Positions 1 to 8,440 of a stretch of 64,000 nt of DNA are shown here, in pieces (positions within the stretch are counted from its first letter, which is position 1; each line of letters starts with the position of its first letter). The notes below the pieces were generated by a model, which was not told the DNA's origin, searched no databases, and was given only the letters and a program-made list of their open reading frames with translations. The position numbers and the translations under genes were made by a program. The stretch is from Sphingomonas lutea (GTDB lineage Bacteria; Pseudomonadota; Alphaproteobacteria; Sphingomonadales; Sphingomonadaceae), in the NCBI RefSeq assembly GCF_014396785.1, contig NZ_CP060718.1:2004501-2068500 (forward strand). The letters run 5' to 3'.

Positions 1-1
1 G

Positions 2-646
2 CAGGGCGAGCGCGTGACGATCATGACCATCCACGCCGCCAAGGGCCTCGAGTTCGACACTGTTTTCCTCCCCGGCTGGGAAGAAGGCGTGTTTCCTTCG
101 CAGCGGGCGATGGACGAGGGCGGTCTCGCCAGCCTCGAGGAGGAGCGCCGCCTCGCCTATGTCGCGATCACCCGCGCGCGTCGAAAAGCGACGATCTTCC
201 ACGCCGCCAACCGCCGCATCTACGGCCAGTGGACCAGCTCGATCCCCTCGCGCTTCCTCGGCGAACTGCCCAAGGAAAATATCGACGAGGGAACAACGAT
301 GACCGGCGGCGAAAGCCTGTGGCGCGCGCAATGGAGCGAACGCACCGACCCCTTCGCCCACCTCGCCGCCGCCCAATCCAACCGCGCCAGCACCCGCGGT
401 CCCGGCTGGCAGCGCGCCAGCCGCGGCGGCACCTTCAACAGCGAACCGCAGCGGGTGATCGAAGCCCGCGCCTCGGCCGTCTCCCTCGGCAACAAGGGCC
501 GCGACGACCTCGCGCTCGGCCAGCGCGTTTTCCACGGCAAGTTCGGCTACGGCACCATCGCCGTCATCGAAGGCAACAAGCTCGAAATCGACTTCGAGCA
601 CGCCGGCCGCAAGAAAGTGTTGGACAGCTTCGTCAGCGCGGGCTGA
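2..646 (+). CDS. UvrD/PcrA-family DNA helicase, C-terminal part (5' end outside window)
   Basis: C-terminal part of a superfamily 1A 3'-5' DNA helicase, a repair and replication-restart motor. The reading frame is open to the window edge, so the start lies upstream. Helicase motif V (TIHAAKGLEFD) lies near residue 8 of the visible part and motif VI (EERRLAYVAITRARRK) near residue 50. The tail ends in the PcrA/UvrD Tudor-like module (GQRVFHGKFGYGTI), which binds RNA polymerase in characterised homologues. The C-terminus looks complete. PcrA versus UvrD cannot be separated from this part alone. Confidence 0.93.
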   Translation, partial: QGERVTIMTIHAAKGLEFDTVFLPGWEEGVFPSQRAMDEGGLASLEEERRLAYVAITRARRKATIFHAANRRIYGQWTSSIPSRFLGELPKENIDEGTTMTGGESLWRAQWSERTDPFAHLAAAQSNRASTRGPGWQRASRGGTFNSEPQRVIEARASAVSLGNKGRDDLALGQRVFHGKFGYGTIAVIEGNKLEIDFEHAGRKKVLDSFVSAG

Positions 647-678
647 AACGACGCAACGCTTTTTCGAGAGGTCCATCC

Positions 679-2604
679 ATGCGCGCCTGGCTTGTTGCGT
701 CCCTCCTCCTCACCGCCCCCGTCGCGCTTGCCGCCCAGACCGTGGAAACCCGCACCGTCGGCTCGGCAACGCTCCAAAACGTCCCCGCCATCCCCGCCGA
801 CGTGAAGGCGGCGGTGCAGCGTTATCAGAATTACCGTGAGGCAGTATTTCGCGATTGGCTGCCCGACGGGACGATGCTGATTACCACGCGGTTCGGCGCG
901 ACAAACCAGGTGCACCGCGTCGCCGCCCCCGGTGCTGCGCGAACGCAATTGACCTTCTTCGAAGAGCCCGTCGCGGGGGCCGAGGTGATCCCGGGCACCA
1001 GCCGCTACGTCCTGTCGCGCGATACGGGCGGCGACGAATGGTTTCAGTACTTCGCCACAGGCCCGACGGGCGAGCCCGTTCAGCTGACCGAACCCGGCAC
1101 GCGCAACCTCTTCAACGTGTTCTCAAAGGACGGGCGCCTCATCGTGTGGAGCCGCGCGACCAAGGGCTCGCCCGATTATGCGATCCTTGCCGCCGACCCC
1201 GCAGATCCGACCAGCGGCCGCGTGGTCTTTCAGGGCAAGGGCAGCATCTCCCCCACCGACATCTCAGCGGACAAGCGCCGCGTGCTGATTGGCCGAAACA
1301 TCTCCAACCGCGAAACGCGGCTGTCGATCCTCGATTTGGCAACCGGCCAAGCGACCGAGCTGCCGTGGACGAGCGAGTCGGCGCGTTACGAAAGTGCGCG
1401 CTTCACCCCCGACGGCCGCGGCGTGCTGGTCATCACCGATTACCGCAGCGACCTCCGCCGCCTGGTCGAGATTGACCTTGCCAGTGGAAGCCGGCGGGCG
1501 GTGTCGCCCGACCTCAAATGGGACGTCGAAGCCTTCGACATGACCGACGACGGCCGCATCCTCGCCTATGTCGTCAACGAGGACGGCTTTTCGCGACTGC
1601 GGTTGATTGACCGCGCGAGCGGGCGCGAGTTGCCGCAGCCGCAGCTGCCCGGCGGGGTGCTGAGCGGCCTTGGGTTCTCGCCCGACGGCTCGAAGCTCGC
1701 GCTGAGCATGTCCACCGCACGATCGGCCGGCGATGTCTGGTCGCTGGATGTCGCAAGCGGCACGCTGACCCGCTGGACCAATTCGGAACTGGGCCCGCTC
1801 GATCCGAAGACGCTCGCCGAGCCGCAGCTGGTCCGGTTCCCCAGCTTCGACGGGCTTTCGGTCCCCGCCTTCGTCTATCGCCCGGCCGGCATCGCCGCAG
1901 GCACGAGGACACCGGTGCTGATCGACATCCACGGTGGCCCGGAAGCGCAGACCCGCCCGATCTGGAACCCCGGCGCGCAATATTTCGCGAACGTGCTCGG
2001 TGCGACGGTGATTCTGCCCAACGTCCGCGGCAGCGACGGCTATGGCAAGCGCTACCTCAACCTCGACAATTGGGAAAAGCGCGAGGACAGCGTCAAGGAT
2101 ATCGGCGCACTGCTCGACTGGATCGCCAAGCAGCCCAGCCTCGATGCATCAAAGGTGGCGGTCTACGGCCAGTCCTACGGCGGTTATATGAGCCTGGCGG
2201 CGATGACCCATTATTCGAATCGGCTGGTCGGCGGGGTCGAGCGCTACGGCATCAGCGACTTCATCACCTTCCTCAACAACACCGAGGCCTATCGCCGCGA
2301 CAACCGCCGCGCCGAATATGGCGATGAGCGCGTGCCTGCGATGCGCGCCGTGTTCCAGCGCATCAACCCCCTCGCCAACGTGAAGAAGATCGGCAAGCCG
2401 ATGCTGGTGATGCAGGGCGCCAACGACCCGCGCGTGCCCAAGTCGGAAAGCGACCAGGTGGTCGCGGAGATCCGCAGGAATGGCGTGGACGCCTGGTACG
2501 TCGTCTTTGCCGACGAAGGTCACGGCTTCCTCAAGAAGCCGAACAACGACCTGCGCAGGGAAGTCGAAACCGTCTTCCTGCGGAAACTTTTCGAAGGGCG
2601 CTAA
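679..2604 (+). CDS. S9 family prolyl oligopeptidase-type serine peptidase, exported
   Basis: 641-residue secreted peptidase of the prolyl oligopeptidase / acylaminoacyl-peptidase family (S9). It opens with a signal peptide (MRAWLVASLLLTAPVALA) that likely cleaves before AQT, so it should act in the periplasm. Residues about 40-380 form a WD-like beta-propeller with repeated Asp-Gly turns. The alpha/beta-hydrolase domain follows, with nucleophile Ser499 in GQSYGGY, Asp583 in GANDPRV and His615 in DEGHGF. The start was chosen at the ATG that opens the signal peptide and has GAGAGG 8-10 bases upstream. An upstream in-frame extension would overlap the helicase gene and is not protein-like. Confidence 0.95.
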   Translation: MRAWLVASLLLTAPVALAAQTVETRTVGSATLQNVPAIPADVKAAVQRYQNYREAVFRDWLPDGTMLITTRFGATNQVHRVAAPGAARTQLTFFEEPVAGAEVIPGTSRYVLSRDTGGDEWFQYFATGPTGEPVQLTEPGTRNLFNVFSKDGRLIVWSRATKGSPDYAILAADPADPTSGRVVFQGKGSISPTDISADKRRVLIGRNISNRETRLSILDLATGQATELPWTSESARYESARFTPDGRGVLVITDYRSDLRRLVEIDLASGSRRAVSPDLKWDVEAFDMTDDGRILAYVVNEDGFSRLRLIDRASGRELPQPQLPGGVLSGLGFSPDGSKLALSMSTARSAGDVWSLDVASGTLTRWTNSELGPLDPKTLAEPQLVRFPSFDGLSVPAFVYRPAGIAAGTRTPVLIDIHGGPEAQTRPIWNPGAQYFANVLGATVILPNVRGSDGYGKRYLNLDNWEKREDSVKDIGALLDWIAKQPSLDASKVAVYGQSYGGYMSLAAMTHYSNRLVGGVERYGISDFITFLNNTEAYRRDNRRAEYGDERVPAMRAVFQRINPLANVKKIGKPMLVMQGANDPRVPKSESDQVVAEIRRNGVDAWYVVFADEGHGFLKKPNNDLRREVETVFLRKLFEGR

Positions 2605-2623
2605 GCGCCCGAAGCGGCGTCCG

Positions 2624-2728
2624 TCAGCCCGCGGAAAGTGCGAAGGCGATTCCTCCGCCGACCACGGCCATCGTCATCAAAAGCGACGCGAAGCGCCACT
2701 TGCCGTTGCTCTCGACTTCGTAAGCCAT
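2624..2728 (-). CDS. Predicted 34-residue single-pass membrane microprotein
   Basis: Short reading frame in the 350-base gap between the S9 peptidase and the first L,D-transpeptidase. The ATG is preceded by a strong Shine-Dalgarno (AAGGGGGA, about 6 bases spacing). The product begins MAYEVESNGKWRFASLL, has a hydrophobic stretch at about residues 12-31 containing GGG, and ends ALSAG. A charged N-terminus, one transmembrane helix and a good ribosome site are what a real membrane microprotein looks like. No function can be assigned. It is convergent with the peptidase gene, about 20 bases from that gene's stop. Confidence 0.6.
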   Translation of the reverse strand: MAYEVESNGKWRFASLLMTMAVVGGGIAFALSAG

Positions 2729-2956
2729 CCAAATCCCCCTTGAAGCGGCCAGTGTAGGCCAAAATCCTTATAACAGTTTTACAGGGCCGCCGTTGGTGAG
2801 GATTTTACAAAAAGCGTCGTGAATCGAAACGTTTAGCGTACTAGCGGAGCAGTCCAAGCGCCGTCTTCCTGCCCATTGCCCATGCCAAGAGATGGAACCC
2901 GACTCGGGCTCGGTGCATTCTCGCAGCAAAAGTCAACACATAAATTCAGGTGTAAA

Positions 2957-3499
2957 ATGAAGAAGCTAGCCCTTGCGCTGGCGCTGGTCAGTTCGTGCGC
3001 CTTCATGGCGCCCCCGGCCGCCGCGCTCGAAACTTACGAAGCCAAGATGGAAGCCAGCGATGCCGCGTCCCAGGCGCGCATCGACATGCTCGAAGCGTTT
3101 GGACCAAAGCGTCTCAAACCCGGTCAGTATGTTTGGCGTGACGTGCCTGCGTCCGCGGGTCAGGAACGCGTCGTCGTCAGCCTGTCCGACCAGATGGCTT
3201 ATCTCTATCGCGGTAGCGAGATGATGGCCGCGACCACCGTGTCGAGCGGGGCGGACAAGACCCCCACTCCTACGGGGATCTTTGCGGTGCTTAACAAGAA
3301 ACCGATGCACCGGTCGCGCAAGTACGACAACGCGCCCATGCCGCACGCGCAATTCATCGACCAATATGGCGTCGCCTTGCACGCCGGGTTCAACCCGGGC
3401 CGCCCCGCCAGTCATGGTTGTGTCCGCCTGCCCGCATCGTTCGCGAAGAAGCTTTTCACCGTCACCGACCTGGGCACGCCCGTCTACATCGGGGCCTGA
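2957..3499 (+). CDS. L,D-transpeptidase (YkuD domain)
   Basis: 180-residue exported enzyme that would form 3-3 peptidoglycan crosslinks or attach proteins to peptidoglycan. A signal peptide (about residues 1-27, ending PPAAA) is followed by a YkuD catalytic domain with the SHGCVRLP signature; Cys155 is the expected nucleophile and His153 its partner. The start is the ATG with AGGTG just upstream and a Lys-Lys after Met, typical of a signal peptide. A strong intrinsic terminator follows the stop, so it is probably transcribed alone. The gene downstream encodes a second, larger L,D-transpeptidase. Confidence 0.93.
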   Translation: MKKLALALALVSSCAFMAPPAAALETYEAKMEASDAASQARIDMLEAFGPKRLKPGQYVWRDVPASAGQERVVVSLSDQMAYLYRGSEMMAATTVSSGADKTPTPTGIFAVLNKKPMHRSRKYDNAPMPHAQFIDQYGVALHAGFNPGRPASHGCVRLPASFAKKLFTVTDLGTPVYIGA

Positions 3500-3516
3500 A
3501 CTCGCCCCTGATGAGG

Positions 3517-3558
3517 GCCGCCGGCGCGATCGGTCGCGCGCCGGCGGCTCTTTTATTT
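3517..3558 (+). terminator. Intrinsic terminator after the YkuD L,D-transpeptidase
   Basis: A perfect 12-bp stem (GCCGCCGGCGCG at 3517-3528 with its complement at 3537-3548) and an 8-base loop are followed at once by TCTTTTATTT. This is a textbook rho-independent terminator, 18 bases past the stop codon. Confidence 0.88.
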
Positions 3559-3621
3559 CGACTCGATGGAACTTTCCCGACTGTACGATCCCGGGACGGT
3601 TCGTCGCATTGTCAACACCTT

Positions 3622-3685
3622 TTTTTGAACTCGCTGCACTTTTTCGCGTTTAGTCATTCAAACAAAGATTTAGCGAGTTCAAAAA
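3622..3685 (+). promoter_or_regulatory. Inverted repeat abutting the start codon of the second L,D-transpeptidase
   Basis: TTTTTGAACTCGCT at 3622-3635 is the exact reverse complement of AGCGAGTTCAAAAA at 3672-3685, separated by 36 bases. The second arm ends directly at the GTG start at 3686. In the mRNA it would occupy the ribosome-binding region, where no Shine-Dalgarno is visible. It could be an operator palindrome or a translational hairpin. Confidence 0.5.
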
Positions 3686-4990
3686 GTGAAAATCCAGATG
3701 CTGGCCGGTGCCGCTAGTGCGGCACTGCTCACCCTAGCTACGCCTGCTTCAGGCGCGGGCTACCCTTCCACCGGATCGACTTCGTCCGTCACCGCCAATG
3801 CGGTGAGCGGTTCGGTCGAAACCTTTTATGCCCATCAGAACGGGGCTGTTTTGTGGCTTCCCGACGGTGCGGATAGCGCGGCCGCGCGTGAGCTGATCGG
3901 CGTGCTCAGCACCGCCGGTATCGACGGTATGGCAAGTGGGCCGGCTCTTGCCGCACAGGCCAACGCCCTGTTGGCGCGCGCCCGCTCGGGCGATCCGGCG
4001 GCGCTGAAGAACGCTGAGCGCCTGCTGTCGAACGCATGGGTCATGTACGTCCGCAACCTCCAGCGCGCGCCGGACGGCATGGCGATCGCTGATGGTTGGG
4101 CCGCCCCCCGTCAGCAGGGTCCGATCGAAATCCTGCAGCGCGCGGCTGCCGCAAACTCGCTCGTCGCGCATGTTCGTTCGACCAGCGCGGTCAATCCGAT
4201 CTACGCCGAGCTTCGTCAGGCCGCGATGGCTTCGGGCGGCGCATCAGATCCGCGCGTGCTCGCCAATCTGGCGCGCGTTCGCGCAATGCCCTTCCAGAGC
4301 CGCTACGTGATGGTCGATGCCGGCTCGGCCAAGCTGTGGATGGTCGAAAATGGGCAGATCGTCGATTCGATGAAGGTCATCGTCGGCAAGGCCTCGTCGC
4401 CGACCCCGATGTTGGCGAGCACGATCTATCGCGCCACTGTCAATCCCTACTGGAACGTTCCGGAAGATCTGGTGCAGAAGCTGATTGCCCCGCGCGTAGT
4501 CGATCAGGGCGTCTCCTACCTCAAGAACTTTGGCTACGAAGTGCTGTCGGGCTACGGTGCCGACGCGCAGCCGATCCCGGCGTCGAGCGTCGATTGGAAG
4601 GCGGTTGCCGCCGGCCAGACGGTGGTCAAGGTTCGCCAGCTTCCGGGCCCGGGCAATTCGATGGGCCAGGTGAAGTTCGGCTTTCCCAATGCGAATGACG
4701 TCTTCCTGCACGACACGCCGAAGAAGGATCTGTTCGCGCAGGCCAGCCGCGACCTGAGCAATGGCTGCATTCGCCTGGAAGATGCCGAAAAGCTCAGCCG
4801 CTGGTTGCTTGGCAGCGCGCCGGTCGCGACGTCGAGCGCGCCGGAACAGCATGTGCTTCTGCCCAAGCCGGTGCCGATCTACGTCACTTATCTGACGGCG
4901 CGCGCCGAGGGCGGGCAGCTGAGCTTCGCCAAGGATGTGTACGGCCGTGATGGCCGCGATGGATCGACCGCGATCGCGTCGCTTCGGTAA
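3686..4990 (+). CDS. YcbB-like L,D-transpeptidase family protein
   Basis: 434-residue exported L,D-transpeptidase of the larger YcbB (LdtD) type. Residues about 1-24 are a signal peptide (MLAGAASAALLTLATPASG core). A helical scaffold region spans about 30-190. The catalytic domain begins near YVMVDAGSAKLWM, passes through NPYWNVPEDL and FLHDTP, and ends at LSNGCIRLED, with Cys361 as nucleophile. It is shorter than E. coli YcbB (about 615 residues), and no separate peptidoglycan-binding domain is obvious. The GTG start keeps a Lys before the hydrophobic core. An in-frame ATG four codons later (3698) is the alternative. Confidence 0.88.
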   Translation: MKIQMLAGAASAALLTLATPASGAGYPSTGSTSSVTANAVSGSVETFYAHQNGAVLWLPDGADSAAARELIGVLSTAGIDGMASGPALAAQANALLARARSGDPAALKNAERLLSNAWVMYVRNLQRAPDGMAIADGWAAPRQQGPIEILQRAAAANSLVAHVRSTSAVNPIYAELRQAAMASGGASDPRVLANLARVRAMPFQSRYVMVDAGSAKLWMVENGQIVDSMKVIVGKASSPTPMLASTIYRATVNPYWNVPEDLVQKLIAPRVVDQGVSYLKNFGYEVLSGYGADAQPIPASSVDWKAVAAGQTVVKVRQLPGPGNSMGQVKFGFPNANDVFLHDTPKKDLFAQASRDLSNGCIRLEDAEKLSRWLLGSAPVATSSAPEQHVLLPKPVPIYVTYLTARAEGGQLSFAKDVYGRDGRDGSTAIASLR

Positions 4991-4996
4991 GATCGG

Positions 4997-6327
4997 TTAG
5001 CGGCTGGCGCGACGTCCCCCGCCGCCAGCCGCATCCCCGTTTCCGCTCTCGCTTTCGGTTTCCGCGTTCGCTGCCACAACCTGGCCCGGCGACCGCGGTG
5101 CGCGCGAATCCAGTTCAAGCCAGTCGCGGAACGGCAAGCGATAGACCATGTCCATCACTTCAAACTCCAATCCCCCGGCTGGTTGGTATTACTGTTCCAA
5201 AGCGCAACGACGCCGCTCTTTTTCTGCGGGTCGAACATGATCAGCGCGCGATAGCCATTGATTCCGCCGCGGTGCCCAATGACGCGATGCCCGGCGTAGT
5301 TGTAGCTGCGCCAGCCATAACCGTACCAGGCGGTCTTGATCCGTTCGAGGAACTTGCGCAGCCGCATCCGCTCGCCCGGCGTCTTCACGTATGGTGCGTG
5401 GATGATCTTCAGCAACTGCGGATCGAGGACAGCGGGCATCTCCCCCATTTGCGCGACCATCCACAACGTCAAATCCTTGATGTTGCTGTTGACGCCGCCC
5501 GCCGCCGGCACCTTGTAATAGGTATCGACCAGCCGCAGCTCGCGACCGCCGGTGCCGTGCGGACGTGCCCAACTCCTGTTCGCCGTGAGCGCGGGCAGCG
5601 ACATGCTGGCGCTGGTCATGCCGATGGGGTTGAACAAATGCTGCTTGACCGCCTGCTCGTAGGTCTGGCCGGTGGCGTCCGCGACAATGTCGCTCGACGC
5701 GTCGAAGGCGATATTCTGATATGACCAGCAGGTCCCGGGCGCACAAGTCAGGTTCAGCTGGCCGAGCGACTGGCGGAGGATGTGGGGATCCATCCCTTCT
5801 TCCAGCTTGTTGTCATAGGCGTTGCGGTAAAGGCCGACGCGGTGGGACAGCAGATGGCCGACGGTGGCGCTATATTCCGCCTGCGCGGGAAGCTTGAGGC
5901 CCGGCGCGTAATTAACCACCGGGGCGTCGAGCTGGACCTTGCCTTGCTGCGCCAGCTTGGTGACCATTGTCCCGGCAACGCCCTTGGATATCGAGGCCCA
6001 GCGAAACACGGTCTCGGGCGTCACTGGCTGGCCTGAACCTTCCAGGGTTTCGCCGTAGCCGCGAAGGAAAGTGATGCGGCCGTTTTCGACCACGCCCACC
6101 GCCAGGCCGACCATCGCCGGCTTGGTCATCAGTTGCTGCAGCCGTTGGTCGAGCAGTGCATAGTCGACATCGCGGCGCGCAGCGGTCGAGACGGCGGCGA
6201 ACTTGAGATTGGCCTGCGCGACCTTTTGTGCTTCGTCCTGCTGCGCGGTCTCCGGGCGCATGGCAAGCAGCGACGCGCCCATCAACAGGACGAACGCGCC
6301 CAACCCGTATTTATGCGCTCTCTGCAA
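4997..6327 (-). CDS. Serine hydrolase, beta-lactamase/penicillin-binding family; 3' end frameshifted
   Basis: Membrane-anchored or exported hydrolase of the class C beta-lactamase / D,D-peptidase fold. Active-site motifs are Ser112-Ile-Ser-Lys115, a YQN motif in WSYQNIAF, and HRG in VIGHRGGINGY. An N-terminal hydrophobic stretch (about 8-24) acts as signal or anchor. The start is a TTG with GGAGAGG about 5 bases upstream. As written, the frame stops at 5155 after QPGDWSLK. One extra base in the C run at 5172-5176 instead continues through GLEFEVMDMVYRLPFRDW, which reads like the family's C-terminal tail, to a stop at 4997 (443 residues). Substrate unknown. Confidence 0.85.
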
Positions 6328-6498
6328 ATTCGCCTCTCCCCGCCCCAACCTTTGTGTGGCGGGCACGGGGACGGCCCTCAACGTTGCTTGGCCGTGCCTG
6401 CGACGAGCCGATTCCCTGGCGCGACGAACGCATTGACCCCTTGCGTCTGGCCTTGGGCCGAGCCGTCGCTTAAAGGCGCCCTTGGGAGCAAAGGGCAG

Positions 6499-6783
6499 AT
6501 GCAATTTCTGAAGACATTGTTCTGGGTGCTGCTCGCAGTGGTGCTGGTCCTGTTCGGCACGCGCAACTGGGCAGACGTCACGCTCAACCTGTGGGGTGAT
6601 ATTCAGGCGGATATCAAGATCCCGCTCTTGCTGCTGATTGTCTTCCTGCTCGGACTCATCCCCACCTGGCTGGTGATGCGGGCGCGCATGTGGTCGACCA
6701 ACCGCCGCATTGAGGCGCTCGAGCGTCATCAGGCAACAGCGGCCGAGAGCGTGGCACCGGCCAGTGAAGGACCCGTAATTTGA
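6499..6783 (+). CDS. lapA: LapA domain-containing small membrane protein
   Basis: 94-residue protein with two transmembrane helices (about 5-20 and 42-62) and a basic, then acidic cytoplasmic tail. This is the layout of the LapA/DUF1049 (lipopolysaccharide assembly A) family, whose enterobacterial member works with LapB in controlling LpxC turnover. The GGG of AAGGGC precedes the ATG by a few bases. The stop overlaps the TTG start of pyrF (TTGA), so the two are translationally coupled. In many proteobacteria lapA lies in this kind of position, next to pyrF. Confidence 0.85.
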   Translation: MQFLKTLFWVLLAVVLVLFGTRNWADVTLNLWGDIQADIKIPLLLLIVFLLGLIPTWLVMRARMWSTNRRIEALERHQATAAESVAPASEGPVI

Positions 6784-7478
6784 ACCCGATTTTCGTCGCC
6801 ATCGATACGACCGACGTCCATCGCGCCGCGGCCCTGGCGCGCGACCTCACAGGCGCCATCGGCGGGGTGAAGCTTGGCCTCGAATTTTTCTGCGCTAACG
6901 GCCACGAAGGCGTCCTTCGCCTGGCCGAGCGCGAGCTTCCGGTGTTCCTCGACCTCAAGCTTCACGACATTCCCAATACGGTCGGCAAGGCGGTGCGCGC
7001 GCTTGCACCGCTCGAGCCTGCCATCCTCACAGTGCACGCCGCCGGCGGCCGCGCGATGCTCGCCGCGGCGAAGGAGGCGGCACCTGCAGGCACCAAGGTG
7101 GTTGCAGTCACCGTGCTCACCAGCCTTGACCGGTCGGACCTTGCCGACTGCGGCATCGGCGGATCGCCGGTCGAGCAGGTCGAGCGACTAACGGCGCTTG
7201 CGAAGAGCGCCGGGGTCGATGGCATCGTCTGTTCCGGCGCCGAAGTCGCCGCCGCGCGGGCGGCCTGGCCGGACGGCTTCTTCGTCGTCCCCGGCATTCG
7301 CCCCGACGGCGCCGAGACCGCCGACCAGAAACGCGTCGTCACGCCGCGCCAGGCGTTGGACGACGGAGCGTCGATCCTGGTTATCGGCCGTCCGATCACC
7401 GGAGCGACGCGGCCTGGCGAGGCCGCATCTGAAATTGCCGCGAGCTTGCGCCGCGCGGCCGACCAGTGGGACAAGTGA
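6780..7478 (+). CDS. pyrF: Orotidine 5'-phosphate decarboxylase
   Basis: 232-residue TIM-barrel enzyme that decarboxylates OMP to UMP, the last step of de novo pyrimidine synthesis. The catalytic Asp58-x-Lys60 and Asp63 sit in [11 protein letters not shown], and the phosphate loop is VVPGIRPDG with GRPI near the C-terminus. The start is TTG overlapping the lapA stop, with GAAGGAC upstream. accD follows after a 1-base gap. In many alphaproteobacteria trpF, trpB and trpA sit before accD; they are absent here. Confidence 0.96.
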   Translation: MNPIFVAIDTTDVHRAAALARDLTGAIGGVKLGLEFFCANGHEGVLRLAERELPVFLDLKLHDIPNTVGKAVRALAPLEPAILTVHAAGGRAMLAAAKEAAPAGTKVVAVTVLTSLDRSDLADCGIGGSPVEQVERLTALAKSAGVDGIVCSGAEVAAARAAWPDGFFVVPGIRPDGAETADQKRVVTPRQALDDGASILVIGRPITGATRPGEAASEIAASLRRAADQWDK

Positions 7479-7479
7479 A

Positions 7480-8334
7480 ATGAGTTGGCTGAGCCGCGTC
7501 CGCAACGGAATCCCTTTCCTGCCCAAACGGCAGACCGCGGACAATCTTTGGCACAAGTGCCGCAAGTGCGGGACGTTGGTCTTCGTCAAGGAATGGGAAG
7601 ACAATTACAGCGTCTGCCCGCGCTGCGATTATCATGACCGGATCGGCCCCAAGACGCGTTTCGAACATCTATTCGACGGCGGCAAATATGAACTGCTGCC
7701 CGCGCCCGAGGTGCGCGAAGACCCGCTCAAGTTCCGCGACACCAAGCGCTACACGGATCGCCTCAAGGCCGCGCGAAGCGCGACCGAGGAGCGTGACGCG
7801 CTGCTCAACGCGGCGGGCGCGATCGACGGCCATGCGGTAGTGATCGGCGTGCAGGACTTCGCCTTCATGGGCGGGTCGATGGGGGTCGGCGTCGGCGCCG
7901 CCTTCGTCGCCGGCGTGAGGGCGGCAGTCGAGCGTAAGTGCCCATACATTCTGTTCACCGCCGCGGGCGGCGCACGCATGCAGGAGGGAATCCTGTCGCT
8001 AATGCAGATGCCGCGCACCACGGTCGCGCTCGCCGACCTGCGCGATGCCGGCCTGCCCTATATCGTCGTCCTGACCGATCCGACGACGGGCGGAGTCACC
8101 GCGTCCTATGCGATGCTTGGCGACGTCCAGATCGCCGAGCCGGGCGCGCTGATCGGTTTTGCAGGACAGCGCGTGATCGAACAGACGATCCGCGAGAAAC
8201 TGCCCGAAGGCTTCCAGCGCGCCGAATATCTGCTCGAACATGGCATGATCGACATGGTCGTCCCGCGCAGCGAGCTTAAGGAACGGCTGGCGCTGCTGGT
8301 ATCGTACTTGACGCCTCAGAAGCGGGCGGCGTGA
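7480..8334 (+). CDS. accD: Acetyl-CoA carboxylase carboxyltransferase subunit beta
   Basis: 284-residue beta subunit of the carboxyltransferase, which with AccA moves the carboxyl group from biotin to acetyl-CoA to give malonyl-CoA. The N-terminal zinc ribbon is intact (Cys27, Cys30, Cys46, Cys49). The crotonase-like domain carries [17 protein letters not shown] and the [14 protein letters not shown] oxyanion region. It starts one base after the pyrF stop. A palindromic repeat and folC follow; the accD-folC pairing is widely conserved in proteobacteria. Confidence 0.97.
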   Translation: MSWLSRVRNGIPFLPKRQTADNLWHKCRKCGTLVFVKEWEDNYSVCPRCDYHDRIGPKTRFEHLFDGGKYELLPAPEVREDPLKFRDTKRYTDRLKAARSATEERDALLNAAGAIDGHAVVIGVQDFAFMGGSMGVGVGAAFVAGVRAAVERKCPYILFTAAGGARMQEGILSLMQMPRTTVALADLRDAGLPYIVVLTDPTTGGVTASYAMLGDVQIAEPGALIGFAGQRVIEQTIREKLPEGFQRAEYLLEHGMIDMVVPRSELKERLALLVSYLTPQKRAA

Positions 8335-8336
8335 GC

Positions 8337-8436
8337 ATTCTCCCCCTTCCGCTTGCGGGAGGGGGTCGGAGGGTAGGCCTGTCACGGGCTGGCCTTCGAC
8401 AGGCCCTCCTCAACCCCTCCGGCAAGCGGGAGGGGC
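8337..8436. repeat. Palindromic intergenic repeat (CCCCTCCCGCTTGCGGGAGGGG type)
   Basis: About 100 bases between accD and folC with two self-complementary arms: CCCTTCCGCTTGCGGGAGGG near 8343 and CCCCTCCGGCAAGCGGGAGG at 8415-8434. They bracket an internal hairpin (GCCTGTC...GACAGGC). The right arm's GGGAGGGG ends five bases before the folC ATG and serves as its Shine-Dalgarno. Confidence 0.75.
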
Positions 8437-8440
8437 TTTG

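Noticed and set aside
3500-3685. A small gene between the two L,D-transpeptidases
   Set aside because: The gap is accounted for by a terminator and an inverted repeat; short frames there have no ribosome site or protein-like composition.
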